A stretch of DNA of 61,214 nucleotides from Blastococcus saxobsidens (GCF_002938435.1 NZ_POQT01000028.1:1-61214), one strand, 5' to 3'. Numbered from the stretch's first letter, positions 33,707 through 42,832 are shown. Translations and numbers: made by a program. Notes: generated from the letters alone by a model not told the origin.

Positions 33707-34519
33707 TCAGGTCGCCCAGATCCCGGCGAAGTGGTGCACCGGCCCGTGGCCGGAGCCGACCTCGAGCGTGCTGCCCCCGACGAGCGCACGGTGCAGGTAG
33801 TCGCGGGCGGCCTCGACGAGCACCGGCCAGTCGGGCGGCCCGCCGGCCCGTGCGGCCAGCGCCGCGATGGCCGAGGACAGCGTGCAGCCGGTGCCGTGCG
33901 TGGCCGTCGTGCGCACCCGGGGCCGGCGGACCACCGTCGTCCCGGCGGCCGTGACGAGCAGGTCGATGCTCTCCTCACCCGCCAGGTGTCCGCCCTTGAG
34001 CAGCACTGCGTGCGGGCCGAGCTCCAGCAGGGCCCGGGCCTGCGCGTGCATCTCGTCGACGCCGTCGGCCGGGTCCGCGTCCAGCAGCGCGGCCGCCTCG
34101 GGCACGTTCGGCGTGATCAGGTCGGTGATCGGCAGCAGTTCGGTGCGTACGGCGGCCACGGCGTCGTCGTCGATGAGCCGGTGGCCGCTGGTCGCGACCA
34201 TCACCGGGTCGCAGACGACCGGCCCGGGGCGGCGCTCGGCCAGCACCGCCGCCACTTCGCGGACCACCTCGGCGCTGCCGAGCATCCCCAGCTTGGTCGC
34301 GTGCACCTGGACGTCGTCCAGGAGCGTGCGCAGCTGCTCCCCCACGAACGCCGCCGGCACCGGGTGGACGCCGGTGACCCCGCGCGTGTTCTGGGCGGTC
34401 AGTGCCGTGAGGACGGCGGTGCCGTACGCGCCCAGCGCGCTGAAGGTCTTCAGGTCGGCCTGGATCCCGGCTCCCCCGCTGGGATCGCTGCCGGCCACCG
34501 TCAGGGCGGTGGGGGTCAT
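33707..34519 (-). CDS. thiD: Hydroxymethylpyrimidine/phosphomethylpyrimidine kinase
   Basis: A 270-residue ribokinase-fold enzyme that phosphorylates HMP and HMP-P in thiamine synthesis. It starts [26 protein letters not shown], a hallmark. [20 protein letters not shown] and [20 protein letters not shown] carry the active-site and anion-hole motifs (GTGC). ATG at 34519 overlaps the thiE stop (ATGA). Last gene of the thiM-thiE-thiD operon under a TPP riboswitch. Confidence 0.95.
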   Translation of the reverse strand: MTPTALTVAGSDPSGGAGIQADLKTFSALGAYGTAVLTALTAQNTRGVTGVHPVPAAFVGEQLRTLLDDVQVHATKLGMLGSAEVVREVAAVLAERRPGPVVCDPVMVATSGHRLIDDDAVAAVRTELLPITDLITPNVPEAAALLDADPADGVDEMHAQARALLELGPHAVLLKGGHLAGEESIDLLVTAAGTTVVRRPRVRTTATHGTGCTLSSAIAALAARAGGPPDWPVLVEAARDYLHRALVGGSTLEVGSGHGPVHHFAGIWAT

Positions 34520-35178
34520 CTCGCGCCGACCGGCGTCATCGCCGCCCGCAGGCGGGTGGCTGCCTCCTGGGGGTCGGGGTCGGCGCAGACGGCCGAGACC
34601 ACGCAGATGCCGTCCACCCCCGTGGCAGCGACGTCGGCCGCCCGGGCGGCGTCGATCCCCCCGATGGCCACCGTCAGCAGTCCGCCGGCGTGCGCGACCC
34701 GCGCCAGCTCCCGCACCGCCTCCAGCCCCAGCCCGGGGCCGGCCTCCGGCTTGGTCGGCGTCGCCCAGACCGGGCTGAGCCCCAGCACGTCGACGGTGCC
34801 GGGCGGCAGCCCGAGGGCCACGGCGAGGTCGTCCGCGCTCTCCACGGAGAGACCGATCAGCCGGTCGGGTCCCAGCAGCCGCCGCACCTCCTCAGCAGGC
34901 AGGTCCTCCTGTCCCACGTGCACGCCGTCGGCCCCGGCCAGCAGAGCGACGTCCACGGCGTCGTTGACGACCACCGGAACGTCCGGGCGGTCGGCCACGG
35001 CGGCCTGCACCGCGCGGGTCAGGGCCAGCAGCTCCCGGCGACTGGCGTGCTTGTCGCGGACCTGGACGGCGGTGACGCCGCCGGCGACCGCGGCGCGCAC
35101 CACGTCGGCCACCGGGTGCGGGCGGCACAGCTCCGTGTCGGTGACGAGGTAGAGGGTCGGGTCGAACGGCGGCCGCAT
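34516..35178 (-). CDS. thiE: Thiamine-phosphate synthase
   Basis: A 220-residue TIM-barrel enzyme joining HMP-PP and thiazole phosphate. [47 protein letters not shown] and [18 protein letters not shown] are diagnostic, and [26 protein letters not shown] closes the phosphate site. Start ATG 35178 overlaps the thiM stop (TGATG), and its own stop overlaps the thiD start, so the operon is tightly coupled. Confidence 0.95.
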   Translation of the reverse strand: MRPPFDPTLYLVTDTELCRPHPVADVVRAAVAGGVTAVQVRDKHASRRELLALTRAVQAAVADRPDVPVVVNDAVDVALLAGADGVHVGQEDLPAEEVRRLLGPDRLIGLSVESADDLAVALGLPPGTVDVLGLSPVWATPTKPEAGPGLGLEAVRELARVAHAGGLLTVAIGGIDAARAADVAATGVDGICVVSAVCADPDPQEAATRLRAAMTPVGAR

Positions 35179-35984
35179 CAGGCGGTCCGCACGTCCGCGC
35201 CGGCCAGGTCCTCCGGTCCGACCGCGTCCAGGGCGTCGAGCCAGGCGGCGGCGAACGTGCCCGGCCCGGTGGCCGTGCGGGCCGCCCGTTCCGCGGCCAT
35301 GGCGACGTGCGCGTGCGCGGCCACCGCGCCGGTCAGGGTGTCGCCGGTCGCCGCGACGTAGGCCGCCACCAGCGCCCCCAGGGCGCAACCGGCCCCCGTG
35401 GTGCGGGTCAGCAGCAGCGAGCCGCCGCCCACCCGGACGGTCCGTCGGCCGTCGGTGAGCAGGTCCAGCTCGCCGCTGACGGCGACCACCCCGCCGGTCC
35501 GGCTCGCGAGCGCGGCGGCCGCCGCCGCGGCGTCGTCCGCCCCGGCCGTGCTGTCCACGCCACGCCCACCGGCCCCGGCCCCGGCCAGCGCCATGACCTC
35601 GGAGGCGTTGCCCCGCACGACGCTGGGCGCCAGCTCCACCAGCTCCGCGGCCAGCTGTGTCCGGTAGGTCAGGCCGCCGACGGCGACGGGGTCCAGCACC
35701 CATGGCGTGCCCGCCGCCCCGGCCGAACGGGCGGCCAGCCGCATCGCCTCGGCGGTGCGCTCGTGCACCGTCCCGACGTTGATCAGCACCGCCGAGGCGA
35801 CGGCGGCGAACTCGCCCGCCTCCTGAGGGGCGTCCACCATCGCCGGGGCGGCCCCGACGGCCAGGAGGGCGTTGGCGGTGAGGGTCTGCACCACCGTGTT
35901 GGTCAGGCAGTGCACCAGCGGGGTGCTCGCGCTCAGCGCCTCGCGGGCAGCGCGCAGGTCGATCGATTCCACAGCACTGGACAT
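35178..35984 (-). CDS. thiM: Hydroxyethylthiazole kinase
   Basis: A 268-residue kinase phosphorylating 4-methyl-5-(2-hydroxyethyl)thiazole, a thiamine salvage step. It shows PLVHCLTNTVVQTLTANALLAVGAAPAMVDA, WVLDPVAVGG, RGNASEVMALAG and the anion-hole TTGAGCALGAL. First gene of the operon, directly behind a TPP riboswitch whose 3' AGGGA doubles as the ribosome-binding site. With thiE and thiD but no thiC or thiG here, this set could work mainly in salvage. Confidence 0.95.
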   Translation of the reverse strand: MSSAVESIDLRAAREALSASTPLVHCLTNTVVQTLTANALLAVGAAPAMVDAPQEAGEFAAVASAVLINVGTVHERTAEAMRLAARSAGAAGTPWVLDPVAVGGLTYRTQLAAELVELAPSVVRGNASEVMALAGAGAGGRGVDSTAGADDAAAAAAALASRTGGVVAVSGELDLLTDGRRTVRVGGGSLLLTRTTGAGCALGALVAAYVAATGDTLTGAVAAHAHVAMAAERAARTATGPGTFAAAWLDALDAVGPEDLAGADVRTA

Positions 35985-35992
35985 GCCGGTGA

Positions 35993-36068
35993 CATCCCTT
36001 CGCCAGTGTGAGCTGGAGCAGGTTCGACGGGTGTGCTCTCAGTCCCGGGCGGGACACCCCGTGCCACG
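35993..36068 (-). ncRNA. TPP riboswitch controlling thiM-thiE-thiD
   Basis: On the reverse strand: ACGGGGTGTCCCG, the CTGAGAG motif, then GAACCTGCTCCAGCTCACAC and TGGCGAAGGGATG. All the conserved THI-box elements are present. A probable -10 box TACGTT (reverse strand, 36078-36083) lies about 7 nt before the 5' end. The AGGGA at the 3' end lies 9 nt before the thiM ATG, so thiamine pyrophosphate should mask translation initiation. Confidence 0.92.
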
Positions 36069-36145
36069 TACCGGCCGAACGTAACACCCCTCCGGTCGGG
36101 GGGCCGGGGTGCCGGAGCAGCTGTGGGTGGCTACCGTTCGCCCGT

Positions 36146-36232
36146 ACCGCGGGAGCCCGACGCATCGGGCTGAGAGGACGGCTGCGGCCGCCGACCGTTC
36201 GAACCTGTCCGGGTCATGCCGGCGTAGGGAGG
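36146..36232 (+). ncRNA. TPP riboswitch upstream of a zinc alcohol dehydrogenase
   Basis: The forward strand reads GCGGGAGCCCGACGCATCGGGCTGAGAGG, then GACCGTTCGAACCTGTCCGG and GTCATGCCGGCGTAGGGAGG. P2 (GAGCCCGA/TCGGGCT), CTGAGA, GAACCTG and the P4/P5 GCCGGCGTAGGGA are complete. A -10 box TACCGT lies at 36132-36137, about 7 nt before the 5' end. The terminal AGGGAGG is the ribosome-binding site of the dehydrogenase 6 nt downstream. It is divergent from the thiM riboswitch, with about 77 nt between them. Confidence 0.92.
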
Positions 36233-36238
36233 CAACCG

Positions 36239-37252
36239 ATGCGCGCCATCCGTTTCCACGAGCAGGGCCGTCCGCTGGTGGTCGAGGAGATCGACGCGCC
36301 ACGGCCCGGGCCCGGTGACGTGCTCATCGACGTCGTCGCGGCGGGTGTCTGCGGCACCGAGCTGCACTTCCTCGAGGGGCTGCTGACCCCGGCGACCACT
36401 CCCATCACCCTGGGCCACGAGGTGGCCGGGGTGGTCGCGGAGGTGGGCGCGGAGGTGGCGGGCGTCGCGCCGGGCGACCGCGTCGCAGTGCACTACCTGC
36501 ACGCCTGCCACCGCTGCCGCTCGTGCCGGGCCGGCGACGACCACCTCTGCGACGCGCCGCTGGGGTTCCTGGCCTTCGTCACCGACGGCGGCTTCGCCGA
36601 CCGGATCGTCGTGCCCGCATCCGCTGTCGTGCCGGTCCCCGAGGGACTGGACCTGTCGGTGGCGGCCACGCTGTGCTGCAGCGCGACCACGGCGCTGCAT
36701 GCCGTCGACGTGGCGGAGGTGCAGCCGGGATCCTCGGCCGTCGTCTACGGCACCGGCGGCGTCGGCCTGGCGATGGTGCAGGTGCTGCGCGAGGCCGGAG
36801 CCCGCCCGATCGCCGTCGCCCGGAATCCGGAGCGGCTGGCGCTGGCGCGCGAGCTCGGAGCGGCGGCGACGGTGGACGCCACGGGAGGGGACGTCGCTGC
36901 CGCGATCCGCGAGGCCACCGACGGAGCCGGTGCCGACGTCGTCTTCGAGCTGGTGGGCACCCGGGAGACGGGCGCGGCGGCACTCGCGTCGCTCGGCAAG
37001 CGCGGCACGCTGGTCTACGTCGGCTACAGCTTCGACACCGTGGAGATCACCCCGCTGGCCCTGGTGGTCCCGGAGCAGCGGATCGTGACATCGGTCGGCA
37101 ACCGGCGCTCGGAGCTGGTTGCGGCGCTCGACCTTGCCGCGCGGGGCAGGCTCCGCACGACGGTCCGCGAATACCCGCTGGAGCAGGCGGGGACGGCGCT
37201 CGAGGACCTCCGGGCCGGCCGGGTGGTCGGGCGGGCGGTGCTCGTCCCCTGA
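36239..37252 (+). CDS. Zinc-dependent alcohol dehydrogenase (MDR family) under a TPP riboswitch
   Basis: A 337-residue medium-chain dehydrogenase. Catalytic zinc ligands are Cys in GVCGTEL and GHE (LGHEVAG). The structural zinc site is CHRCRSCRAGDDHLC (four Cys), and the NAD(P) Rossmann motif is VVYGTGGVGLAMVQ. It oxidises or reduces an alcohol or aldehyde not identified here. Start ATG 36239 follows the AGGGAGG that ends the riboswitch, so its expression should fall when thiamine pyrophosphate is high. The position would suit thiC, which is absent. A role in thiamine precursor or thiazole-alcohol metabolism is possible but inferred. Confidence 0.88.
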   Translation: MRAIRFHEQGRPLVVEEIDAPRPGPGDVLIDVVAAGVCGTELHFLEGLLTPATTPITLGHEVAGVVAEVGAEVAGVAPGDRVAVHYLHACHRCRSCRAGDDHLCDAPLGFLAFVTDGGFADRIVVPASAVVPVPEGLDLSVAATLCCSATTALHAVDVAEVQPGSSAVVYGTGGVGLAMVQVLREAGARPIAVARNPERLALARELGAAATVDATGGDVAAAIREATDGAGADVVFELVGTRETGAAALASLGKRGTLVYVGYSFDTVEITPLALVVPEQRIVTSVGNRRSELVAALDLAARGRLRTTVREYPLEQAGTALEDLRAGRVVGRAVLVP

Positions 37253-37292
37253 GCGGCGAGGGGCGGTGACCCGGCTGTCCGGGGCGTGAGCC

Positions 37293-39017
37293 TCACTCCT
37301 CGGTGAGCGCCGCGGCGGGCAACCAGTCGGCGTCGAGCAGCTCGGCGATCTCCTGCAGCGAGGCGGTGTCCGCCCCGGCGGTGGAGCCGCTGACCGCCAG
37401 CCGCTCCACCATCACCTTGGCCACCTGCTCCTCCACGGTGTCCGCGGCGAAGGCGATCCGCCAGGGTGAGGTCTTCCCGTCACGGTGGGTGCGGCCGGTG
37501 ACCTGGCGGGCCTGGATGCCGGAGAAGCGCGGCTGGTGGAACAGCCCCACCCGCGGCGTCTCCGAGGCCGTCGACCCGCCGGGCAGCAGCTCCCCGGCGT
37601 GCAGGCTGATCGAGGCCGTGACGGTGAACACGCAGACCATCGCGTCCCCGCGCTGGAACCGCAGCCGCTCGGCCTCGACGTCGAACCGGTCGCGGCCGTA
37701 GATGCCGGCGACCGGGATGCCGGCGTCGAGCAGCGCCTGGCGGATCGGGTCGGCCGCCGTCTCCACGAACTCGACCGACACGGCCACCTGCCGCTCGGCC
37801 TCGACCTGCGCCTTGATCCAGTCGACGGTGGCCTGGACCCGGATCAGCCCGGCCTTCTGCCGGAACCGGAGCAGCGCCGCGCGCCCGCGGGCGGTCTGCC
37901 GGCCGCGCCGGGCCAGCTGCATCTCGGCCCGGAACTCCGACCACTCGGCCTCGTACGACGCCCGCTCGGCCGGGGTCAGCAGCACCGGTGTTCCGGTCAC
38001 CGACACCGGCCCCCACGGGGCGGGCCGGTGCAGGGTCGCCGGTGGATCGGCGTCGGCCAGCCAGGACTGCAGCCGGGCCAGGTCGGCCCGGCGGGCGTCG
38101 GCGTCCTCGGTCCACTGCCACCCGTAGCGACCACGTTCCACGTGGAACCTGTGCCGCTCCAGCGCCGTGGGCAGGTCGGCCCACTCCTTGATCGACTCGC
38201 CGTGCCGGGCGGCGAACTCGGGCGCCAGGTAGGGCAGCTCGAGCGGGGTGTGCGCCGGGGTCGCCGTCGCGGCCAGCACGTACGGGGTGTCCTTCACGCG
38301 GGCCGCACCGGAGACGGCCTTCCAGTGCTTCCAGCGCTGGGTGGTCGTGTGCCGCACCATGTGCGCCTCGTCGGCGACGACGACGTCGAACCGCAGCTTG
38401 CTCACCTTGCCGAGCCGGTCCCAGGTGGTCACGCACCAGCGGAGGCCGCCGTCGCCGAACCCGGCGATCGAGCGGGCCCAGTGCGGGATGGTGATCGCGG
38501 CCGGCCGGTCGGCGATGACCAGCACCGTGCGCACCGGACGCTGGGCGGCGATCTCGTGCACCGCCAGGATCGCCGTGCCGGTCTTGCCGACGCCCGGGTC
38601 GTCGCCGAGCAGGAACACCCGGCCACCCGCCGCGGCGTGCGCGGCAACCACCTCGGCGCCGGCCTTCTGCGGTGCCCGGGGCACCATGGCCGGGGTGACC
38701 GGCAGCGGTCGCGGCGTCTCGTTCAGCTCGTCCTCGAGGAACCGCTCCAGGCTGTACGGGGGCGGGTCGTACGGTGCCAGCTCCGGCGGCAGGGCCCGGC
38801 CGACGAACACGTGCGCCTGCAGGCCCGGGTGCCAGACCGCGCCCGGTGCCGGGGCGCGGAACGGCACGGCGAGCACCCACACCCGCTCCCCCGGCCCCGC
38901 GGTGGGCAGCTCGGGTGGGGCCTTCTTCGCGGTGGGCTTCCGCGGCGTGGCCCTGCGGGTGCGGGTGGCGGTCGTGCTGCGGCTGGTGGTCTTCGTGCTC
39001 CGCCGGCGTGGTGGCAT
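37293..39017 (-). CDS. SNF2-like DEAH helicase/ATPase
   Basis: A 574-residue superfamily 2 ATPase. A basic N-terminal tail (PPRRRSTKTTSRSTTATRTR, AT-hook-like) precedes Walker A DDPGVGKTGTA, DEAH box VVADEAHMVRHT, motif III AATATPAHT and helicase C-terminal motif VI QVTGRTHRDGKTS. The layout resembles SWI2/SNF2 remodelling or phage-type helicases. It may act in DNA repair, recombination or genome defence; none can be chosen from sequence. ATG at 39017 is chosen because further upstream the frame is unlike protein. A parS-like site lies inside (38135-38148, read as FHVERG). Convergent with the alcohol dehydrogenase. Confidence 0.75.
   Translation of the reverse strand: MPPRRRSTKTTSRSTTATRTRRATPRKPTAKKAPPELPTAGPGERVWVLAVPFRAPAPGAVWHPGLQAHVFVGRALPPELAPYDPPPYSLERFLEDELNETPRPLPVTPAMVPRAPQKAGAEVVAAHAAAGGRVFLLGDDPGVGKTGTAILAVHEIAAQRPVRTVLVIADRPAAITIPHWARSIAGFGDGGLRWCVTTWDRLGKVSKLRFDVVVADEAHMVRHTTTQRWKHWKAVSGAARVKDTPYVLAATATPAHTPLELPYLAPEFAARHGESIKEWADLPTALERHRFHVERGRYGWQWTEDADARRADLARLQSWLADADPPATLHRPAPWGPVSVTGTPVLLTPAERASYEAEWSEFRAEMQLARRGRQTARGRAALLRFRQKAGLIRVQATVDWIKAQVEAERQVAVSVEFVETAADPIRQALLDAGIPVAGIYGRDRFDVEAERLRFQRGDAMVCVFTVTASISLHAGELLPGGSTASETPRVGLFHQPRFSGIQARQVTGRTHRDGKTSPWRIAFAADTVEEQVAKVMVERLAVSGSTAGADTASLQEIAELLDADWLPAAALTEE
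38135..38148. promoter_or_regulatory. parS-like ParB-binding site, copy 3
   Basis: Perfect GTTCCACGTGGAAC inside the SNF2-like gene. Confidence 0.75.
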
Positions 39018-39089
39018 GCGTCGGTTCTCCCCCTCGTTCCCCGGCACGGTAAGCGGCGGTGGGGACAGGACGTCTGATGGAATCGCCGG

Positions 39090-39953
39090 GTGACCGACGA
39101 CGCGACGGACGAGGCGACCGCCGACGAGCGCCTGTCCGCGCGCACCCTGGGCGAGGCCGGGCCGCGCGTCGTCTTCGTGCACGGCCTGTTCGGCCAGGGC
39201 AAGAACTGGACGACCGTCGCCAAGGGCCTGGCCGACGGCCACCGGGTGACGCTGCTCGACCTGCCCAACCACGGCCACTCGCCCTGGACGGACCGCGTCG
39301 ACTACCTGGACATGGCCCACCTGGTGGCCGCGGAGCTGGAGTCGTTCGGCGAGCCGGTCACCCTGGTCGGGCACTCGATGGGCGGCAAGGTGGCGATGCA
39401 GCTGGCCCTCCGGCGGCCGGAGCTGCTGCGGGCGCTGGTCGTCGTCGACATCGCCCCGGTCGAGTACCCGCTGCAGGGCGGCCGGACCGACGACGAGGAC
39501 GAGGAGGCCTCGCCCTTCGAGGAGTTCGTCGCCGCCATGCGCGCGATGGACCTGGAGTCGCTGAAGACCCGTGAGGACGCCGACGCCGCGCTGAAGGTCG
39601 CTGTGCCGAGCCGGATGGTCCGCGGGTTCCTGCTGCAGAGCCTGGTGCGCGAGGGCGTGGGCGAGGACGGCACGTGGCGTTGGCGGCTCAACCTCGACCT
39701 GCTGGCCCGCGACCTCGGCGAGCTCCGCGGGTTCCCGGAGCCGCCACCCGGAGCCACCTACGACGGGCCGGTCCTGTGGGTGGCCGGCGCCAACTCCCAC
39801 TACGTGCTGGCCGACGACCGGCCGCGCATGGACCAGCTGTTCCCGCTGACCCGGCTGGTGCGGGTCAAGAACGCGGGCCACTGGGTGCACTCCGAGCAGC
39901 CGGAGATCTTCCTGGAGACCCTGCGCCGGTTCCTGGACCAGGTGGAGGACTGA
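39090..39953 (+). CDS. Alpha/beta hydrolase (YbfF-like esterase)
   Basis: A 287-residue hydrolase: VVFVHGLFGQGKNWTTVAKGL (oxyanion region), nucleophile elbow LVGHSMGGKVAM with Ser, acid near LWVAGANSHYV, and His in NAGHWVHSEQPEIF. The family includes acyl-CoA and short-chain esterases. GTG start at 39090. A TGGAAT box about 8 nt before it suggests leaderless transcription. Substrate not known. Divergent from the SNF2-like gene with 72 nt between. Confidence 0.88.
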   Translation: MTDDATDEATADERLSARTLGEAGPRVVFVHGLFGQGKNWTTVAKGLADGHRVTLLDLPNHGHSPWTDRVDYLDMAHLVAAELESFGEPVTLVGHSMGGKVAMQLALRRPELLRALVVVDIAPVEYPLQGGRTDDEDEEASPFEEFVAAMRAMDLESLKTREDADAALKVAVPSRMVRGFLLQSLVREGVGEDGTWRWRLNLDLLARDLGELRGFPEPPPGATYDGPVLWVAGANSHYVLADDRPRMDQLFPLTRLVRVKNAGHWVHSEQPEIFLETLRRFLDQVED

Positions 39954-39976
39954 CCCGCTCGACGCGGCCTGCGGAA

Positions 39977-41191
39977 TCAGAGGCCCGCTCGGCTGAGGAC
40001 CTCGGTTCCGTCCGGCCGGTAGGTGCGCCAACGAGCGGTTGCGGGATCTCGGCGGATCGTGAACCCGCCTTCGTGACAGCTCGTGTGGTGCCGCTCGCAG
40101 AGCAGCGCCCCGTTCTCGCAGCTCGTCGGCCCGCCGTGCGCCCAGTGCACGACATGGTGGACGTCGCACCACTCCGGGGGCGCATCGCAGCCGGCGAACA
40201 CGCAGTGCTCGTCGCGGACCTCGATCGCCCGGCGGATGCCCGCGGTGGAGGTCCGCTGCTCGCGCCCGACGTCCAGGGGGAGCCCGTTCGGGCCGGTGAG
40301 GATGCGGGAGACGCCGGCATCGCACGCCAGGCGCCGCGCCGTCTCCGGGTTGATCGGACCGGCCCACCCCAGGGAACCGCCCGCGAACCCTGCGGCACCT
40401 CGCTCCGCGCACAGGACCATCAGGTCGATGGTGACCCGGACGTGCGGCCGTTCGCCGCGGACGGTCGGCAGCCCGCCACCGTCCAGGGCCGTCCGAGCGA
40501 GCGCGACCAGGGCAACGGCCTGTCGTTCCGCGTGCGATCGGGTGTCCCCGGCCGGGCGGTCGCCGTTCATCAGTGCGGCGAGCGCCGTGTGCAGGTACTC
40601 GCCGCCGACCGCGTCGAATTCGCCGCGGACGTGCACGCGCCCGTCCAGCCCGGACGCCATGGTGAACCGCCGGCGGACATCGGCAGCGTCGTCCAGCGTT
40701 CCGTCGGGGTCCACCCCGGCGACCCACTGCTTGACCCCGCGTGCGGTGTCCTGCGGGGCCGTCGCCCGGGCCAGGTCGGCCAGGATGCGGTCGGTCTCAC
40801 CGAGATCGATGCCCGCCTCCGCCGCCTTGGCGATCCGGCCGGGCGTCATGGCCTTGGTGATGACCCGGGCGTGGGTGGCGCCGATCTCCCCGGCGGCGAA
40901 GGCCGCGGCGGTCTCCGGGAGGTGCTCGAGCCGCCGACCGGTGGAGACCGTCGCCGTGGCCTGCTCGGGAGCCATGCGGCAGCTGCCGCGCAGCCAGGCC
41001 TTCATGGAGACCGCGCCGTCCCGCCGGTAGGTCTCGCGCTTGTCGGCGGCCCGCACGGCGGACGTGAGCGCCGCGGCGACGCGGTTGGCCGTGGTGCTCA
41101 GCTCGCCGACGAGGTCGAGCAGCGTGTCGTCCGACGGCTCGGCGAGGTCGATGCCCGCGAGGTCGTCCAGGGCGGAACGGAGCTCGGACAC
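39977..41191 (-). CDS. HNH endonuclease with DUF222 (13E12-type) domain
   Basis: A 404-residue protein. The DUF222 domain (residues about 1-290; TANRVAAALTSAV, RTALDGGGLPTVRGERPHVRVTIDL) precedes a C-terminal HNH nuclease: RDEHCVFAGCDAPPEWCDVHHVVHWAHGGPTSCENGALLCERHHTSCH, shown by the C..C pairs and H-H/H. This is the 13E12 repeat family, present in many copies in actinobacteria and suspected to be mobile. Start GTG 41191 has GGGAGCGA upstream. Isolated from transposase or integrase genes here. Confidence 0.9.
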   Translation of the reverse strand: MSELRSALDDLAGIDLAEPSDDTLLDLVGELSTTANRVAAALTSAVRAADKRETYRRDGAVSMKAWLRGSCRMAPEQATATVSTGRRLEHLPETAAAFAAGEIGATHARVITKAMTPGRIAKAAEAGIDLGETDRILADLARATAPQDTARGVKQWVAGVDPDGTLDDAADVRRRFTMASGLDGRVHVRGEFDAVGGEYLHTALAALMNGDRPAGDTRSHAERQAVALVALARTALDGGGLPTVRGERPHVRVTIDLMVLCAERGAAGFAGGSLGWAGPINPETARRLACDAGVSRILTGPNGLPLDVGREQRTSTAGIRRAIEVRDEHCVFAGCDAPPEWCDVHHVVHWAHGGPTSCENGALLCERHHTSCHEGGFTIRRDPATARWRTYRPDGTEVLSRAGL

Positions 41192-41505
41192 GTGCTCGCT
41201 CCCTTCCCGACGGCCTCGCCGACACCCCGACCCTAGAGCGGGGGTACGACAGAAATGCGCTGGTCAGAGGCGATGTGGCGCCGCTCTTCGACAGGTGGGG
41301 AGCCGGTCCGACGCGCCGGTCGGACCAGCGCGGTGCAACGGCTCCGCAGCGTGCGAGCATCGACGGCGGCACGCGGGGAACCGGCCCTGCCGACACGAGC
41401 AGTCCGGTGACCGGGGCACGGCGGCTGGTCGACGAGTTCTGGGCCGAGACTCCGGCCGCGCAGGCGTCCCTGGAGCCCTGACCGACGCGCTGCCATCCTG
41501 GCCGC
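41192..41505 (+). other. 314-nt gap between HNH and AraC genes
   Basis: Contains the HNH promoter at its left end and one weak reading frame (41275-41481, listed separately). No hairpin, repeat or RNA was recognised. Confidence 0.4.
41275..41481 (+). CDS. Possible small protein, unknown
   Basis: A 68-residue frame starting GTG (MAPLFDRWGAGPTRRSDQ..., ending AETPAAQASLEP) with mostly G/C-ended codons. It ends 24 nt before the AraC gene. It has no recognised domain, no membrane segment and no clear ribosome-binding site. It could be a chance frame or a remnant of a longer gene. Confidence 0.25.
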   Translation: MAPLFDRWGAGPTRRSDQRGATAPQRASIDGGTRGTGPADTSSPVTGARRLVDEFWAETPAAQASLEP

Positions 41506-42360
41506 ATGCGGCAGGAGTCGGTGGCGCACCGCCCGCACCCCGCGCTGCGCCCCTACGTCGCCGCGGCCGTCGGCTACCTGCACGAGGGGCTGCCGCCCGG
41601 CGAGCACCTGGGCCTGCCCTCGCCCTGGCTGACCGTCGTCGTCCCCCTGGACGAACCGCTGGTGGTGGCCGCCCACCCCGACCCCGCCCAGGCCCCGGGC
41701 AGCTTCGACGCCCTGGTCGGCGGGCTGCACACCCGGCCCGCGCGGATCGTCCACCCCGGCCGGCAGGCCGGCATCCAGCTGTCCCTCACCCCGTTCGGCG
41801 CCCGCGCCCTGCTCGGCTGCCCGGCCGGAGCGCTGGCGTCCCTCGACGCGCCGCTGGCCGACGTCCTCGGCCCGGCCGGCACCGAGCTGGTCGAGCGGGT
41901 GCGGGCCGCCGGGACCTGGCCCGCCCGCTTCGCCGCGCTGGACACGGTCCTCCTGCGCCGGCTCGGACCGGTCGCGCTGCCCCCCGCCGAGGTGATCGAG
42001 GCCTGGCGGCTGACGACGGCGGCGCACGGGCGGCTGCGGGTGGCCGACGTCGCCGCCCGCATCGGCTGGTCACCGCGGCACCTGGAGCAGCGGTTCCGGG
42101 CGGAGACCGGGCTCGGCCCGAAGGAGGCCGCCCGCGTGGCCCGGTTCGACCGGGCGCGGCGGGCGCTGGCCGCGCGGGTCGCCTCCGGCGGCCCACCGGA
42201 CCTCGCCGCGCTGGCCACGGCGGCCGGGTTCGCCGACCAACCGCACCTCACCCGCGAGTGGCGCGCCTTCTCCGGCCTGCCGCCGAAGCGGTGGCTGGCC
42301 GCCGAGTTCGGATTCGTGCAAGACACCCGGGCCCTGAGCGCGGCACTGTCGGGGCCATGA
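41506..42360 (+). CDS. AraC family transcriptional regulator
   Basis: A 284-residue regulator. The N-terminal domain (PHPALRPYVAAAVGYLHE...) is of the AraC ligand-binding type. The C-terminal double helix-turn-helix has RVADVAARIGWSPRHLEQRFRAETGLGPKEAARVARF and LATAAGFADQPHLTREWRAFSGLPP. The ATG at 41506 follows a CATCCT -10-like box. Its stop overlaps the VOC gene start (ATGA), so it probably controls or is co-expressed with that gene. Confidence 0.9.
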   Translation: MRQESVAHRPHPALRPYVAAAVGYLHEGLPPGEHLGLPSPWLTVVVPLDEPLVVAAHPDPAQAPGSFDALVGGLHTRPARIVHPGRQAGIQLSLTPFGARALLGCPAGALASLDAPLADVLGPAGTELVERVRAAGTWPARFAALDTVLLRRLGPVALPPAEVIEAWRLTTAAHGRLRVADVAARIGWSPRHLEQRFRAETGLGPKEAARVARFDRARRALAARVASGGPPDLAALATAAGFADQPHLTREWRAFSGLPPKRWLAAEFGFVQDTRALSAALSGP

Positions 42361-42797
42361 CCACGACATCCCGGGAGACCACCACCCCGCGGACCGCCCC
42401 GGCGCCCCGGGTGTGGCCCGCGTTCCGCTGCCGCGACGCCCGCACCGAGATCCGCTTCCTCGTCGACGTCCTCGGGTTCGAGGAGACCGCCGTGCACGGC
42501 GAGGGTGACCGGGTCGACCACGCGCAGCTGGACTGGCCCGAGGGCGGCGGCGTCATGCTCGGGTCGGTGCGCGAGGACCCGGACGACGCCTGGCCGGCCG
42601 TCCCCGGGACCGCCGCCTGCTACGTCGTCACCGCCGACCCGGCGGCCGTGCGGGACCGGGCCGTCGCCGCGGGCGCCGCGACCGTGCGGGAGCTCATCAC
42701 CACCGACTACGGCTCGCAGGAGTTCTCCGTCCGCGATCCGGAGGGCAACCTGTGGTCGTTCGGCACCTATCCGGGGGAACCGCGCCGCACGGGATGA
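42357..42797 (+). CDS. VOC-superfamily protein (glyoxalase/bleomycin-resistance-like)
   Basis: A 146-residue protein with a vicinal-oxygen-chelate fold: [54 protein letters not shown] and [16 protein letters not shown]. The N-terminal 15 residues are Thr/Pro-rich. Metal ligands are only partly apparent, so enzymatic function is open. Translationally coupled to the AraC gene by ATGA overlap. Confidence 0.85.
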   Translation: MTTTSRETTTPRTAPAPRVWPAFRCRDARTEIRFLVDVLGFEETAVHGEGDRVDHAQLDWPEGGGVMLGSVREDPDDAWPAVPGTAACYVVTADPAAVRDRAVAAGAATVRELITTDYGSQEFSVRDPEGNLWSFGTYPGEPRRTG

Positions 42798-42826
42798 GCC
42801 GAGCGGCCCGAGCCGGAGCGCCCCTC

Positions 42827-42832
42827 TACGGT
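42827..42832 (+). promoter_or_regulatory. -10 box of YnfA gene
   Basis: TACGGT, 6 nt before the GTG at 42839, typical of a leaderless start. Confidence 0.4.
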
